Shown in pieces: positions 1 through 6,856 of a DNA stretch of 6,856 nucleotides. The notes under the pieces are model-generated. The model did no database searches. It worked only from the letters and a program-made list of their open reading frames with translations, and was not told where the DNA came from. The position numbers and the translations under genes are program-made. The first letter of the stretch is position 1, and the number at the start of each line of letters is the position of its first letter. The stretch is from contig QHUF01000061.1 in NCBI GenBank assembly GCA_003221075.1, positions 1 through 6,856 of the forward strand, given 5' to 3'. This stretch comes from Gemmatimonadota bacterium (GTDB lineage Bacteria > Gemmatimonadota > Gemmatimonadetes > Gemmatimonadales > GWC2-71-9).

Positions 1-1938
1 CCCCGACGCGAGCGGGATCGCCCATCCGTTCTCGCCGGTGTATCCCTCGGCCCACCAGCCATCCAGCGTCCCCAGCTGCGGCACCCCGTTCAGCGCCGCC
101 TTCATGCCGCTCGTGCCGCAGGCCTCCAGGGGCACCCGCGGCAGATTGAGCCACAGGTCAACGCCCGCCACGAGGCGGTGCGCCAGGTGGACCTCGTAAT
201 CCTCTAAGAAAGCGATCCTGCCCTCGAACCGGGGATCCTGCGCGGCCATGAACACCTGCTGGAGCACGCGCTTGCCCGGGTCGTCAGCTGGATGCGCCTT
301 GCCCGAGAAGATGATCTGGACGGGACGGCGCGGGTCGGTCAAGAGACGCCGCAGCCGTTCCGGATCATGGAGGAGCAGGTCGGCGCGCTTGTAGGTCGCG
401 AAGCGCCGGGCGAAACCGATCGTGAACACGGCAGGGGAAAGGAGCGCGCCCGATGCAGCCAGTTTCGCCGCATCGTTCCATTTGTCGCGCCAGCGGTGCC
501 GGGCTTCCTCACGGATGTAGTGAAAGAGCAGATGGCGGAGGCTGTCGTGGATCGCCCACAGCCGGTCATCATCAGCCGCGCGTACGGCGGCGGCGACGGC
601 TGCTGGTTCAGCCTCTAGCTCCCAATCCGACCCCAGGGACTTGGCCAGCAGATCCCGAATCGGTCGCGCCATCCATGTGCTGAGGTGCACGCCATTCGTC
701 ACATGGTCGATGGGCACGTCCGTGGCGGGCTTGTCGCCCCACATCCATCGCCAGATCCGGCGCGATTCTTCGCGGTGTCGAGCCGACACGGCGTTCACGC
801 GGCCCCCAAGCCGTAGTGACAATACGGTCATCTCGAAGCGCCGATCAGACTCGTGTGGTTTTCCGAGCGCCATGAATTGGTCGTGGGTCAGACCCATCGC
901 GTTCCAGAACGGCCCGGTTACTTGCTCGAGCTGATCTGTAGTAAAGACGTCGTGCCCCGCGGCAACCGGGGTGTGCGTCGTAAACAGGCTCGTCGCGCGG
1001 ATCTGCGCTTCCGCCTGTGCAGGGGTGAGCCCTGTTGCCGTCAGCTCGCGCATGCGCTCGATGAACATGAAGGCCGCGTGCCCCTCGTTCGCGTGCCAGA
1101 CATCCGGCTGAAGGCCGAGGGCACGCAAGAGACGGACGCCGCCGACGCCGAGCACCCACTCTTGCCGCAGGCGCCATTCCGGCGCACCCGTGTACAGTCG
1201 CGCCGTCAACTGCCGGTCGCCTGCATCATTGGACTCGAGGTCGGTATCGAGCAAGTAAACGGGAATCCGCCCCACCATGACGCGCCACGCGCCGACCCGG
1301 ACTTCGCGACCAGAGATGGTGACCGCGACGACGCACGGCTTGCCGTCAGAGCCGTTCACCCGGGCGACGGGGTTCACCGTGGGATCGACGGGATCGTCGG
1401 AATCGCGCTGCCATCCATCCAGGCCGATGTGTTGATCGAAATAGCCGCCGTGATAGTACAGGCCGACGCCAATCAGCGGGACGCCCAGGTCGGACGCTTC
1501 CTTGCAATGGTCGCCCGCGAGCACGCCGAGGCCGCCGGAATAGATCGGCAGTGAACGGTGCAGCGCAAATTCGGCGGAGAAGTACGCAATCGACCGGTTC
1601 AGCAGCTCGGGATAACGGCTGGCAAACCAGGTGCCGTTCTTTTGCGTAAGCCGCTCGAACCGCCGCACGACGCGATCGTAGCGCTCGAGCGATATCGGAT
1701 CCTGGGCGTGCTCCGCGAGGCGGTCTGGGGAGACCTGCCGCAGAAACTGCACGGCGTTGTGCCGTGTGCCTTCCCACAAGCGCCGGTCGATGCGGTGGAA
1801 CAGCTCACGCGCGTCGAGCTGCCAGCTCCACCACAGATTCTCGCTGATGTCGGTCAGCATCCGGATGCGTTCCGGAAGGTGATTGGGCGGGGCAGCAGGA
1901 GTCGGAGCGGGCGGAGCAGACGGTTCGCGTGGTGTCAT
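1..1938 (-). CDS. glgP: Alpha-glucan (glycogen/maltodextrin) phosphorylase, 3' end cut by window edge
   Basis: The enzyme removes glucose from alpha-1,4-glucans with phosphate, giving glucose-1-phosphate, in cytoplasmic glycogen or maltodextrin breakdown using pyridoxal phosphate (PLP). The frame is open from an ATG at 1938-1936 to the window edge, giving 646 codons. Residues about 17-115 resemble the DUF3417 N-terminal region (NLWWSW). The phosphorylase domain follows: AYFSAEF near 118-124, GGLGVLAGDH at 135-144, HANEGH from 283, THTP near 321-324, DHVTNGVH ending at 418, ARRFATYKR around 510-518, and the PLP-lysine segment EACGTSGMK with Lys at about 613. All key motifs are present. Relatives usually run roughly 700-850 residues, so the C-terminal part is outside. 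The start keeps the whole DUF3417 region after a Pro/Ala-rich leader; a GTG three codons upstream (1947-1945) is an alternative. No Shine-Dalgarno motif is visible. The gene is divergent from the DUF5916 gene. Family assignment is firm; glycogen versus maltodextrin preference cannot be told. Confidence 0.95.
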   Translation of the reverse strand, partial: MTPREPSAPPAPTPAAPPNHLPERIRMLTDISENLWWSWQLDARELFHRIDRRLWEGTRHNAVQFLRQVSPDRLAEHAQDPISLERYDRVVRRFERLTQKNGTWFASRYPELLNRSIAYFSAEFALHRSLPIYSGGLGVLAGDHCKEASDLGVPLIGVGLYYHGGYFDQHIGLDGWQRDSDDPVDPTVNPVARVNGSDGKPCVVAVTISGREVRVGAWRVMVGRIPVYLLDTDLESNDAGDRQLTARLYTGAPEWRLRQEWVLGVGGVRLLRALGLQPDVWHANEGHAAFMFIERMRELTATGLTPAQAEAQIRATSLFTTHTPVAAGHDVFTTDQLEQVTGPFWNAMGLTHDQFMALGKPHESDRRFEMTVLSLRLGGRVNAVSARHREESRRIWRWMWGDKPATDVPIDHVTNGVHLSTWMARPIRDLLAKSLGSDWELEAEPAAVAAAVRAADDDRLWAIHDSLRHLLFHYIREEARHRWRDKWNDAAKLAASGALLSPAVFTIGFARRFATYKRADLLLHDPERLRRLLTDPRRPVQIIFSGKAHPADDPGKRVLQQVFMAAQDPRFEGRIAFLEDYEVHLAHRLVAGVDLWLNLPRVPLEACGTSGMKAALNGVPQLGTLDGWWAEGYTGENGWAIPLASG

Positions 1939-1963
1939 CGGTTGCACATATCTAATGAAGGAG

Positions 1964-1990
1964 ATTGTAAGGCTCCAGTCAGGGCGGCAA
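1964..1990 (-). promoter_or_regulatory. Candidate promoter for the phosphorylase gene
   Basis: On the minus strand TACAAT (complement of 1964-1969) matches the -10 consensus at 5 of 6 positions. TTGCCG (complement of 1985-1990) matches the -35 consensus at 4 of 6. The spacer is 15 bp, shorter than ideal. A transcript starting near 1957 would leave a leader of about 20 nt before the ATG at 1938. This is hexamer matching by eye in the only non-coding stretch available, so it is tentative. Confidence 0.3.
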
Positions 1991-2020
1991 CCTTTTCCTT
2001 TCTGGCCGCGTCCAAGCTTG

Positions 2021-2026
2021 TATCCT
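2021..2026 (+). promoter_or_regulatory. Candidate -10 element for the DUF5916 gene, leaderless-type spacing
   Basis: TATCCT fits the TANNNT -10 pattern and ends seven bases before the GTG at 2034. That spacing would place the transcript start at or next to the start codon. Together with the lack of a Shine-Dalgarno motif before either the GTG (2034) or the ATG (2043), it suggests a leaderless mRNA. No good -35 is visible upstream, and a six-base match is weak evidence. Confidence 0.25.
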
Positions 2027-2033
2027 AGCCCAA

Positions 2034-4622
2034 GTGACCACGATGCCGAGACTCACCGTCCTTCTCGCCGTGCTGTATGCGCCTTCCTTAATAGCCCAGA
2101 ACGTCCACCCCCACACCCCGCCTGAAGTCCGGGCGGTGCAGCTCCGCGAGCCGATCCATCTCGACGGCAAGCTCGACGAGGGAGTATGGCGGACGGCGCC
2201 GGCGGCGACCGGCTTGCGCCAGGCCCAGCCGCACTCCGGCGACTCCGCCACCCAGCGCACCGAGGTGCGGTTCGTGTACGACGACGCGGCGATCTACGTC
2301 GGCGCGCGGATGTACGACGACTCCGGCGCGCGCGGCGTCCGGACTCGCCTCGTGCGACGCGACGCCGACATGAACTCCGATTACCTGGAAGTCATCTTCG
2401 ACACCTATCACGATCACATTGGACGCCTGTTCTTCCAGGTCAATCCATCGGGCGTGAAGCAGGACGCCAACGGGCTCGGCGGCGGCGGCGATCCGTCCTG
2501 GGATCCGGTCTGGGAAGTTGCGACCAATATCGACTCGGTCGGCTGGACCGCCGAGCTGCGGATTCCGTTCTCGCAGCTGCGCTACCCGTCGACGTCCGCG
2601 GAGCAGACCTGGGGCCTGCAGATATGGCGCCAGGAAAACCGGCTCAATGAATTGTCGCAGTGGGCGTGGTGGCGGTTGGACGAGACAGGCGGCCCGTCCA
2701 TGTTCGGCCACCTGCAGGGCCTCGTGATCCGGCATCCACCCGGCCGCGCTGAAGTGGTGCCCTATCTCGTGGGCCGGTCGTCGAACGTGCCGGGGGACCG
2801 CAGCGATCCGTTCTTCGATCCGCACGCAATGGACGGGCGCGTCGGCGGGGATGCGATGCTCCGCGTGACGTCGAACCTCACGCTCAATGCGACCGTGAAC
2901 CCCGACTTCGGCCAGGTCGAAGTCGATCCCGCCGTCGTCAATCTGTCGGCGTTCGAGACATTTTTCGACGAGAAGCGGCCGTTCTTCGTCGAGGGAGCGG
3001 GGTACTTCGGCCTCGGCGGTTTCAGCTGCTTCTTCTGCTCCAACGTGTCGAGTCTCTCGATGCTGGCCACGCGCCGTATCGGCCGCCCGCCGCAGGTCTC
3101 ACCGTTCCGCGCCGGACTGGCGCCGTCGGTGCAGTACGCCGACATGCCGGAGAACTCCACGATCCTCGGTGCTGCGAAGCTCACGGGGCGCACCCCCAGC
3201 GGCTGGTCGATCGGCGCCCTCGACGCCGTGACCAAGCGCGAGCGCGCGCCGGTGGACTTCACCGACTCGACGCGCGGCCAGTTCGAAGTCGAGCCGGCGA
3301 CGAATTACTTCGCGGCCCGCGCGGCCAAGGATCTGCGCGGAGGCGCGACGCAGATCAAGGCAATGGCCACCTCGGTCTACCGCGACCTCGGCGATCCCTA
3401 CCTGCAAGCGCGGCTGTCTCACCATGCCGAGACCTTCGGGGTGTCGAGCGACAGCTGGTGGAGCAAACGGACGTACCGGTTGATGGCGCAGCTGGCGGCG
3501 ACGCATGTCGAAGGCGATACGGCGGCGATGCGGCGCATCCGCTTCGGCTCGGCGCACTTTTTCCAGCGGCCCGATCGGCCCGATACGGCCGACTCGCGCG
3601 CCCCGCGCACCGGCATGGCCGGGCTCGGCGGCTTCGCGCGGCTCTCCAAGGAGCAGGGTCATTGGCTCGGGGAGATCACGACCAACTTCCGCACGCCGGC
3701 GTACAACAACAACGACATCGCGTTCTTCTCGCGCGCGGATTACTGGTGGATGTCCGCGAACATCTTTCCGCTGTGGACCAAGCCGACGAAGTGGTACCGG
3801 CAGCTCGTGTTCATCGCCGGCGGCCAGCAGCAGTACACGTTCGACGGCGATCTGAACGGCCGCCAGGGGCAACTGTACGGTCAGATCTCGACCTTGAGTT
3901 ACTGGAACATCAGCGGCTTCTGGATTCACCAGCCCAGCGTCTTCGACGACCGGTTGACGCGCGGTGGACCGCTGGTGCGCGTGCCGGCGAACGACTTCTA
4001 CTCGCTCAACGTCAATACGGACTCTCGCAAAGCGGTGGTCGGTCAGTTGAACGCGAACTACGGCTGCAACAGCGAGGGGGATTGCAGCAAAGGGGCGAGT
4101 CTCGGGCTCGAGCTGCGCCCGCGCTCCAACGTGACGGTCTCCTTGAACCCGTCGATCAACCGATCCAAGACGGGATTCCAGTTAGTCGACAGCTACGCTG
4201 ACCCGACGGCGACGTCGTTCTTCGGCACGCGCTATGTGTTCGCGCACCTGACGCAGAACTCGGTGTCGATGGACACGCGCTTCAATGTCACGTTCTCACC
4301 GAACTTGACGCTCGAGCTGTTCATGCAGCCGCTGATTGCCACGGGGGCGTACAGCCGGTACAACGTGTACGCCGCGCCCCGGACCGCGCAGCGGCTCCAG
4401 TACGGGCGTGACTTCGGCACCGTGGTTGTCCAGCCGGCGGCGAACCCCTCGCGCGATCCGGCAACGATTCTCCTGGACGCGGACACCCTGGGAGACGGGG
4501 CACCGACGGATACTCTCACCGACCCGAGCTTCACCTTCCGTTCTCTGCGAGGCAATGCGGTGCTGCGAAGCTCACGGGGCGCACCCCCAGCGGCTGGTCG
4601 ATCGGCGCCCTCGACGCCGTGA
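2034..4622 (+). CDS. Secreted CBM9-like / DUF5916 outer-membrane-type protein with a damaged C-terminus
   Basis: The protein is probably exported and outer-membrane associated; substrate and role are unknown. Residues 1-22 form a signal peptide ending ...SLIAQ. Residues about 39-235 are a carbohydrate-binding family 9-like domain (EPIHLDGKLDEGVW from 39, FFQVNPSG from 133, GWTAELRIPFSQLRY from about 170). From about 240 the DUF5916 region follows, with its hallmark FFDEKRPFFVEG at 310-321 and aromatic, beta-strand-like segments typical of a barrel. Cysteine pairs lie at 332/335 and 678/684. The start is the GTG at 2034 or the ATG at 2043 (three codons later); both keep the signal peptide. The family-like sequence ends at ...FRSLRGNAVLR (about 845). 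Relatives normally continue with WEY-type residues and some 50 more to a terminal strand. Here codons from about 843 come from a 149-bp duplication of this gene's own positions 3167-3315, read out of frame, and end at TGA 4620-4622. The 862-residue product therefore probably lacks its last strands. Domain call is confident; the true 3' end is not. Confidence 0.88.
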   Translation: MTTMPRLTVLLAVLYAPSLIAQNVHPHTPPEVRAVQLREPIHLDGKLDEGVWRTAPAATGLRQAQPHSGDSATQRTEVRFVYDDAAIYVGARMYDDSGARGVRTRLVRRDADMNSDYLEVIFDTYHDHIGRLFFQVNPSGVKQDANGLGGGGDPSWDPVWEVATNIDSVGWTAELRIPFSQLRYPSTSAEQTWGLQIWRQENRLNELSQWAWWRLDETGGPSMFGHLQGLVIRHPPGRAEVVPYLVGRSSNVPGDRSDPFFDPHAMDGRVGGDAMLRVTSNLTLNATVNPDFGQVEVDPAVVNLSAFETFFDEKRPFFVEGAGYFGLGGFSCFFCSNVSSLSMLATRRIGRPPQVSPFRAGLAPSVQYADMPENSTILGAAKLTGRTPSGWSIGALDAVTKRERAPVDFTDSTRGQFEVEPATNYFAARAAKDLRGGATQIKAMATSVYRDLGDPYLQARLSHHAETFGVSSDSWWSKRTYRLMAQLAATHVEGDTAAMRRIRFGSAHFFQRPDRPDTADSRAPRTGMAGLGGFARLSKEQGHWLGEITTNFRTPAYNNNDIAFFSRADYWWMSANIFPLWTKPTKWYRQLVFIAGGQQQYTFDGDLNGRQGQLYGQISTLSYWNISGFWIHQPSVFDDRLTRGGPLVRVPANDFYSLNVNTDSRKAVVGQLNANYGCNSEGDCSKGASLGLELRPRSNVTVSLNPSINRSKTGFQLVDSYADPTATSFFGTRYVFAHLTQNSVSMDTRFNVTFSPNLTLELFMQPLIATGAYSRYNVYAAPRTAQRLQYGRDFGTVVVQPAANPSRDPATILLDADTLGDGAPTDTLTDPSFTFRSLRGNAVLRSSRGAPPAAGRSAPSTP
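3167..3315 (+). repeat. 149-bp direct repeat, copy 1 (native position, in frame)
   Basis: This segment lies inside the DUF5916 domain and is read in frame, giving residues such as GAAKLTGRTPSGWSIGALDA. The flanking protein sequence is continuous and family-like on both sides, so this is the original copy. It is identical to 4558-4706, offset 1391 bp. The first mismatches are at 3166 (t, against g at 4557) and 3316 (c, against t at 4707). Confidence 0.97.
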
Positions 4623-6856
4623 CCAAGCGCGAGCGCGCGCCGGTGGACTTCACCGACTCGACGCGCGGCCAGTTCGAAGTCGAGCCGGCGACGAATTACT
4701 TCGCGGTCTCGCCTGCATCGCGATCGTCATCGCCGGGGTCGGCAGGCTCGCGGCACAGACCCCCTACGAGATCGGTCCGCCCGCTCCGTGGGTGAAGCTC
4801 CGGGAGCCGGTCCTCTCGGCGCCACACCTGGCGACCGAGGGGACCGAACGGTTGCTCTCCGATCGCCAGGACGCCGTCCGCGCAACCGGGGTCGAGCAAT
4901 ACTGGCACGTCGCCTACCGCCTTTTGGATGAGGGCGCGGTCCAGCAGAACTCGCAGCTCGAGATCGTATTCGATTCTTCCTACCAACGGCTGGTCCTTCA
5001 CTCCGTGCGGCTCCGGCGCGGCGACCGGATCATCGACGAGCTCAAGCCCAGTCGCGTGCGCGTGGCGCAACGCGAAACCGAGCTGGAAGAGCAGATCTAC
5101 GATGCCTCGCTCTCGGTAGTCGTCCTCCTCGAGGACGTGCGCCGCGGCGATGTCGTGGAGTACAGCTTCACGCGGCGGGGCACCAATCCCGTGTTCGGCA
5201 GCCACTACAAGGCGCAGCCAACGCTGCAGGACGACGCCCCAATCATGCAGCTGTACTTCCGATTGTTGTGGCCGGCCGGGCGTCCCCTGTTCATCCGTTC
5301 CAGGCAGACCGCGCTCCAACCGACGATTACCAACGCCGGCGCGACGACGGAATACGAATGGTCGGAGCACAACGTGCCGGCGCAGATCGCGGACCCCGAT
5401 CTCCCGAGCTGGTACGATCCGTACGCCTCGGTACAATTGAGCGACTTCGCGAGCTGGTCGGCCGTCGCCGTCTGGGGCGATTCCCTGTTTCCCGATGTCG
5501 AGGTCCCTGCCACGTTGCAGCCCACGATCGAGCGCATTCGGGCGTCATCGGAATCGCCCGAACGTCGTACCCTGGCAGCGCTGCGCTTCGTCCAGGACGA
5601 GATCCGCTATATGGGCGTGGAGATCGGCGTCAACTCGCACCGTCCCTATCTCCCCGCGACCGTGATGCGCCGGCGCTACGGCGATTGCAAAGACAAGACG
5701 CTGCTGCTCGTCACGATGCTGCGCGCACTCGGTGTGACCGCCCGGCCGGCGCTGGTCAGCACAGCGTACCGGGACCACGTCGCGGAATTCCAACCGACCG
5801 CGACCGTTTTCGATCACGCGATCGTGCAGGTCGAGCTCGGCGGCCGGCGGTATTGGATCGATCCTACCGGGCTGTACCAGCGCGGCGGGCTCAAGGACGT
5901 CGCCGCCTGGTTCGGCAACGCGCTGGTGCTCGGCGGGGGCATCGACTCGCTCGTGCCCATGGAGGGTATGGGACCCCTCGAGCCGACCACCGACGTGAGC
6001 GTGAATTTCTACATCGGCGGCCGCGACGATCCGGCAACGATGCACGTGGTGACCGAATACCGCGGGGCCAGCGCCAACGATACGCGCGCATGGATCGGCG
6101 CTCGATCCCGGAAGGAGCTGCAGCAGCAATACACAAACTTCTACTCGGAGCTCTATCCCTCCATCCGTTCGGACGACCTGCCGAGTGTGGACGACAACGA
6201 GACCGACAACATCATTCGCACGGTCGAGCGTTATACCATTCCGGATTTCTGGTCGGGCGGCACGGGCGAAAGCCCGACCGGCACGTTCGAGCCGTTGGAC
6301 CTTTCCGTCAGCGTGCCGCGCGTCACGGGCGCGAATCGCAAAATGCCGCTCGCCGTGCGCCATCACACGCACATTCGCTACGTGATCAATGCCGAAACCC
6401 CGGAGGGATGGAATATCCGCCCGCGCGAGGAGCACATCACGACGCCGGCGACGCGTTTCTCCCGCCGGCTGAGCGTCGCGGACAGGGTGTTCAAGCTGGA
6501 GTGGGAGTACGAGTCGCTGGCGGATCACGTAAAACCCGTGGATGCCGCCTCGCACATGAAAGACCTCGCGCGGGCCCGTGAGCTGCTCGTCTTCACAATC
6601 CGCCCACCCGCGACCCAGCCCGCGGGCGACGCCGGACATCTCAACTGGTCGATCCTGTTCGCCGCACTGTGCGCCGCCGGGATTGCCGCTGTCGCCGCGC
6701 TGCGGGTGTCGCGCGCACAGCTCGCGTTGCCCGGTGTGCCCGGCACGTACGCCGGCGTCGCTGATGTACCAGCTGGGACGGAGGCTGGAATCGGCGGGTG
6801 GCTGATTCTCGTAGCCATCGGGGTCACAGTGCGTCCGTTCACGATTCTGTTCAGCA
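4555..6856 (+). CDS. DUF3857 / transglutaminase-like / DUF2569 envelope protein, both ends incomplete
   Basis: Probably exported or membrane-anchored; the physiological substrate of this family is unknown. The frame is open from a stop at 4306-4308 to the window end. The only ATG close upstream of the mature region is at 4555, giving 767 codons. Residues 1-47 are mostly repeat-derived and arginine-rich. A hydrophobic signal-peptide core follows at about 48-68 (LACIAIVIAGVG then AAQ), so the native start was almost certainly just before it and is lost. DUF3857 spans about 110-270. The transglutaminase-like core (about 335-450) has an intact putative triad: Cys378 in GDCKDK, His421 in FDHA, Asp436 in WIDPT. 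A beta-rich region follows, then a transmembrane segment at about 696-718, then GIGGWLILVAIG from 745, which resembles the start of DUF2569, cut by the window edge. The frame overlaps the DUF5916 ORF by 68 nt, which is probably a by-product of the repeat. Domain identity is confident; start and expression are not. Confidence 0.85.
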   Translation, partial: MRCCEAHGAHPQRLVDRRPRRRDQARARAGGLHRLDARPVRSRAGDELLRGLACIAIVIAGVGRLAAQTPYEIGPPAPWVKLREPVLSAPHLATEGTERLLSDRQDAVRATGVEQYWHVAYRLLDEGAVQQNSQLEIVFDSSYQRLVLHSVRLRRGDRIIDELKPSRVRVAQRETELEEQIYDASLSVVVLLEDVRRGDVVEYSFTRRGTNPVFGSHYKAQPTLQDDAPIMQLYFRLLWPAGRPLFIRSRQTALQPTITNAGATTEYEWSEHNVPAQIADPDLPSWYDPYASVQLSDFASWSAVAVWGDSLFPDVEVPATLQPTIERIRASSESPERRTLAALRFVQDEIRYMGVEIGVNSHRPYLPATVMRRRYGDCKDKTLLLVTMLRALGVTARPALVSTAYRDHVAEFQPTATVFDHAIVQVELGGRRYWIDPTGLYQRGGLKDVAAWFGNALVLGGGIDSLVPMEGMGPLEPTTDVSVNFYIGGRDDPATMHVVTEYRGASANDTRAWIGARSRKELQQQYTNFYSELYPSIRSDDLPSVDDNETDNIIRTVERYTIPDFWSGGTGESPTGTFEPLDLSVSVPRVTGANRKMPLAVRHHTHIRYVINAETPEGWNIRPREEHITTPATRFSRRLSVADRVFKLEWEYESLADHVKPVDAASHMKDLARARELLVFTIRPPATQPAGDAGHLNWSILFAALCAAGIAAVAALRVSRAQLALPGVPGTYAGVADVPAGTEAGIGGWLILVAIGVTVRPFTILFS
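4558..4706 (+). repeat. 149-bp direct repeat, copy 2 (displaced, at the gene junction)
   Basis: This is an exact second copy of 3167-3315 on the same strand. The offset of 1391 is not a multiple of three, so the DUF5916 frame reads it differently and stops at 4620-4622. The DUF3857 frame also runs through it, giving an arginine-rich string unlike any signal peptide. No inverted ends, target-site duplication or transposase accompanies it, so it is not a recognisable mobile element. It looks like a substitution that replaced the native end of one gene, the spacer and the start of the next, or an assembly artefact. Confidence 0.97.

Noticed and set aside
853..1554. 233-codon plus-strand ORF
   Set aside because: It lies opposite the phosphorylase gene, whose frame carries unmistakable motifs throughout. 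The plus reading has no recognisable domain and is a high-GC shadow.
1954..1970. ATGAAGGAG-like stretch on the plus strand as a small-gene start or ribosome site
   Set aside because: The frame following it has no recognisable protein and conflicts with the DUF5916 start. The GAAGGAG is about 70 bases from the real start, too far to serve it.
3099..3929. 276-codon minus-strand ORF
   Set aside because: It is antisense to the DUF5916 gene, rich in Arg, Val and Ala with no recognisable domain.
4558..4706. Repeat copy 2 as an insertion sequence or integron-type element
   Set aside because: There are no terminal inverted repeats, no target duplication and no enzyme gene. The copy is plainly a piece of the neighbouring DUF5916 gene.
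4558..4706. Repeat pair as a diversity-generating or phase-variation cassette
   Set aside because: The copies are identical, so there is no template-variable difference. No reverse transcriptase or recombinase is in the window, and the second copy is out of frame.
4696..5436. 246-codon minus-strand ORF
   Set aside because: It is antisense to the DUF3857 domain and is a shadow of that coding sequence.
5268..6581. 437-codon plus-strand ORF
   Set aside because: It is an alternate frame inside the DUF3857-transglutaminase gene, rich in Arg, Ala and Gly with no domain. The catalytic motifs are in the other frame.
5545..6639. 364-codon minus-strand ORF
   Set aside because: It is antisense to the transglutaminase gene, with a composition typical of GC-rich shadows and no motif.

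Overview
This 6.86-kb window is GC-rich bacterial DNA. It holds three protein-coding genes, two of them cut by the window edges, and a 104-bp divergent intergenic region. The gene set suggests Gemmatimonadota or a related soil group such as Acidobacteriota (Vicinamibacteria). The clues are a large secreted CBM9-like/DUF5916 protein, a DUF3857-transglutaminase protein, an absence of clear Shine-Dalgarno motifs and high GC. The phylum call is an inference from protein character, not a search result.

Layout. Positions 1-1938 (minus strand) encode most of an alpha-glucan (glycogen/maltodextrin) phosphorylase, whose C-terminus lies beyond the left edge. Positions 1939-2033 are a short divergent regulatory region with weak promoter-like hexamers for both directions. 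Positions 2034-4622 (plus) encode a signal-peptide-bearing protein with an N-terminal carbohydrate-binding family 9-like domain and a DUF5916 outer-membrane-type domain. From about 4555 to the right edge (plus) runs a DUF3857 / transglutaminase-like / transmembrane / DUF2569 protein, cut by the window end.

The most notable feature is a perfect 149-bp direct repeat. Positions 3167-3315, inside the DUF5916 gene, recur at 4558-4706 with no mismatch by eye. The second copy sits exactly between the DUF5916 gene and the DUF3857 gene and is read in another frame. It replaces the expected C-terminal strands of the first protein with about 20 unrelated residues and a stop. It also replaces the expected start region of the second gene. 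Either a real segmental substitution damaged both genes, or the assembly was wrongly closed here with sequence of about one short-read length. The annotation of both gene ends at this junction should be treated as suspect.

Functionally, the phosphorylase belongs to cytoplasmic storage-glucan breakdown. The two plus-strand genes encode envelope or exported proteins of poorly known role and are probably co-oriented neighbours. I see no direct evidence that the three act in one pathway. I found no RNA genes, CRISPR arrays, insertion sequences or transposases.
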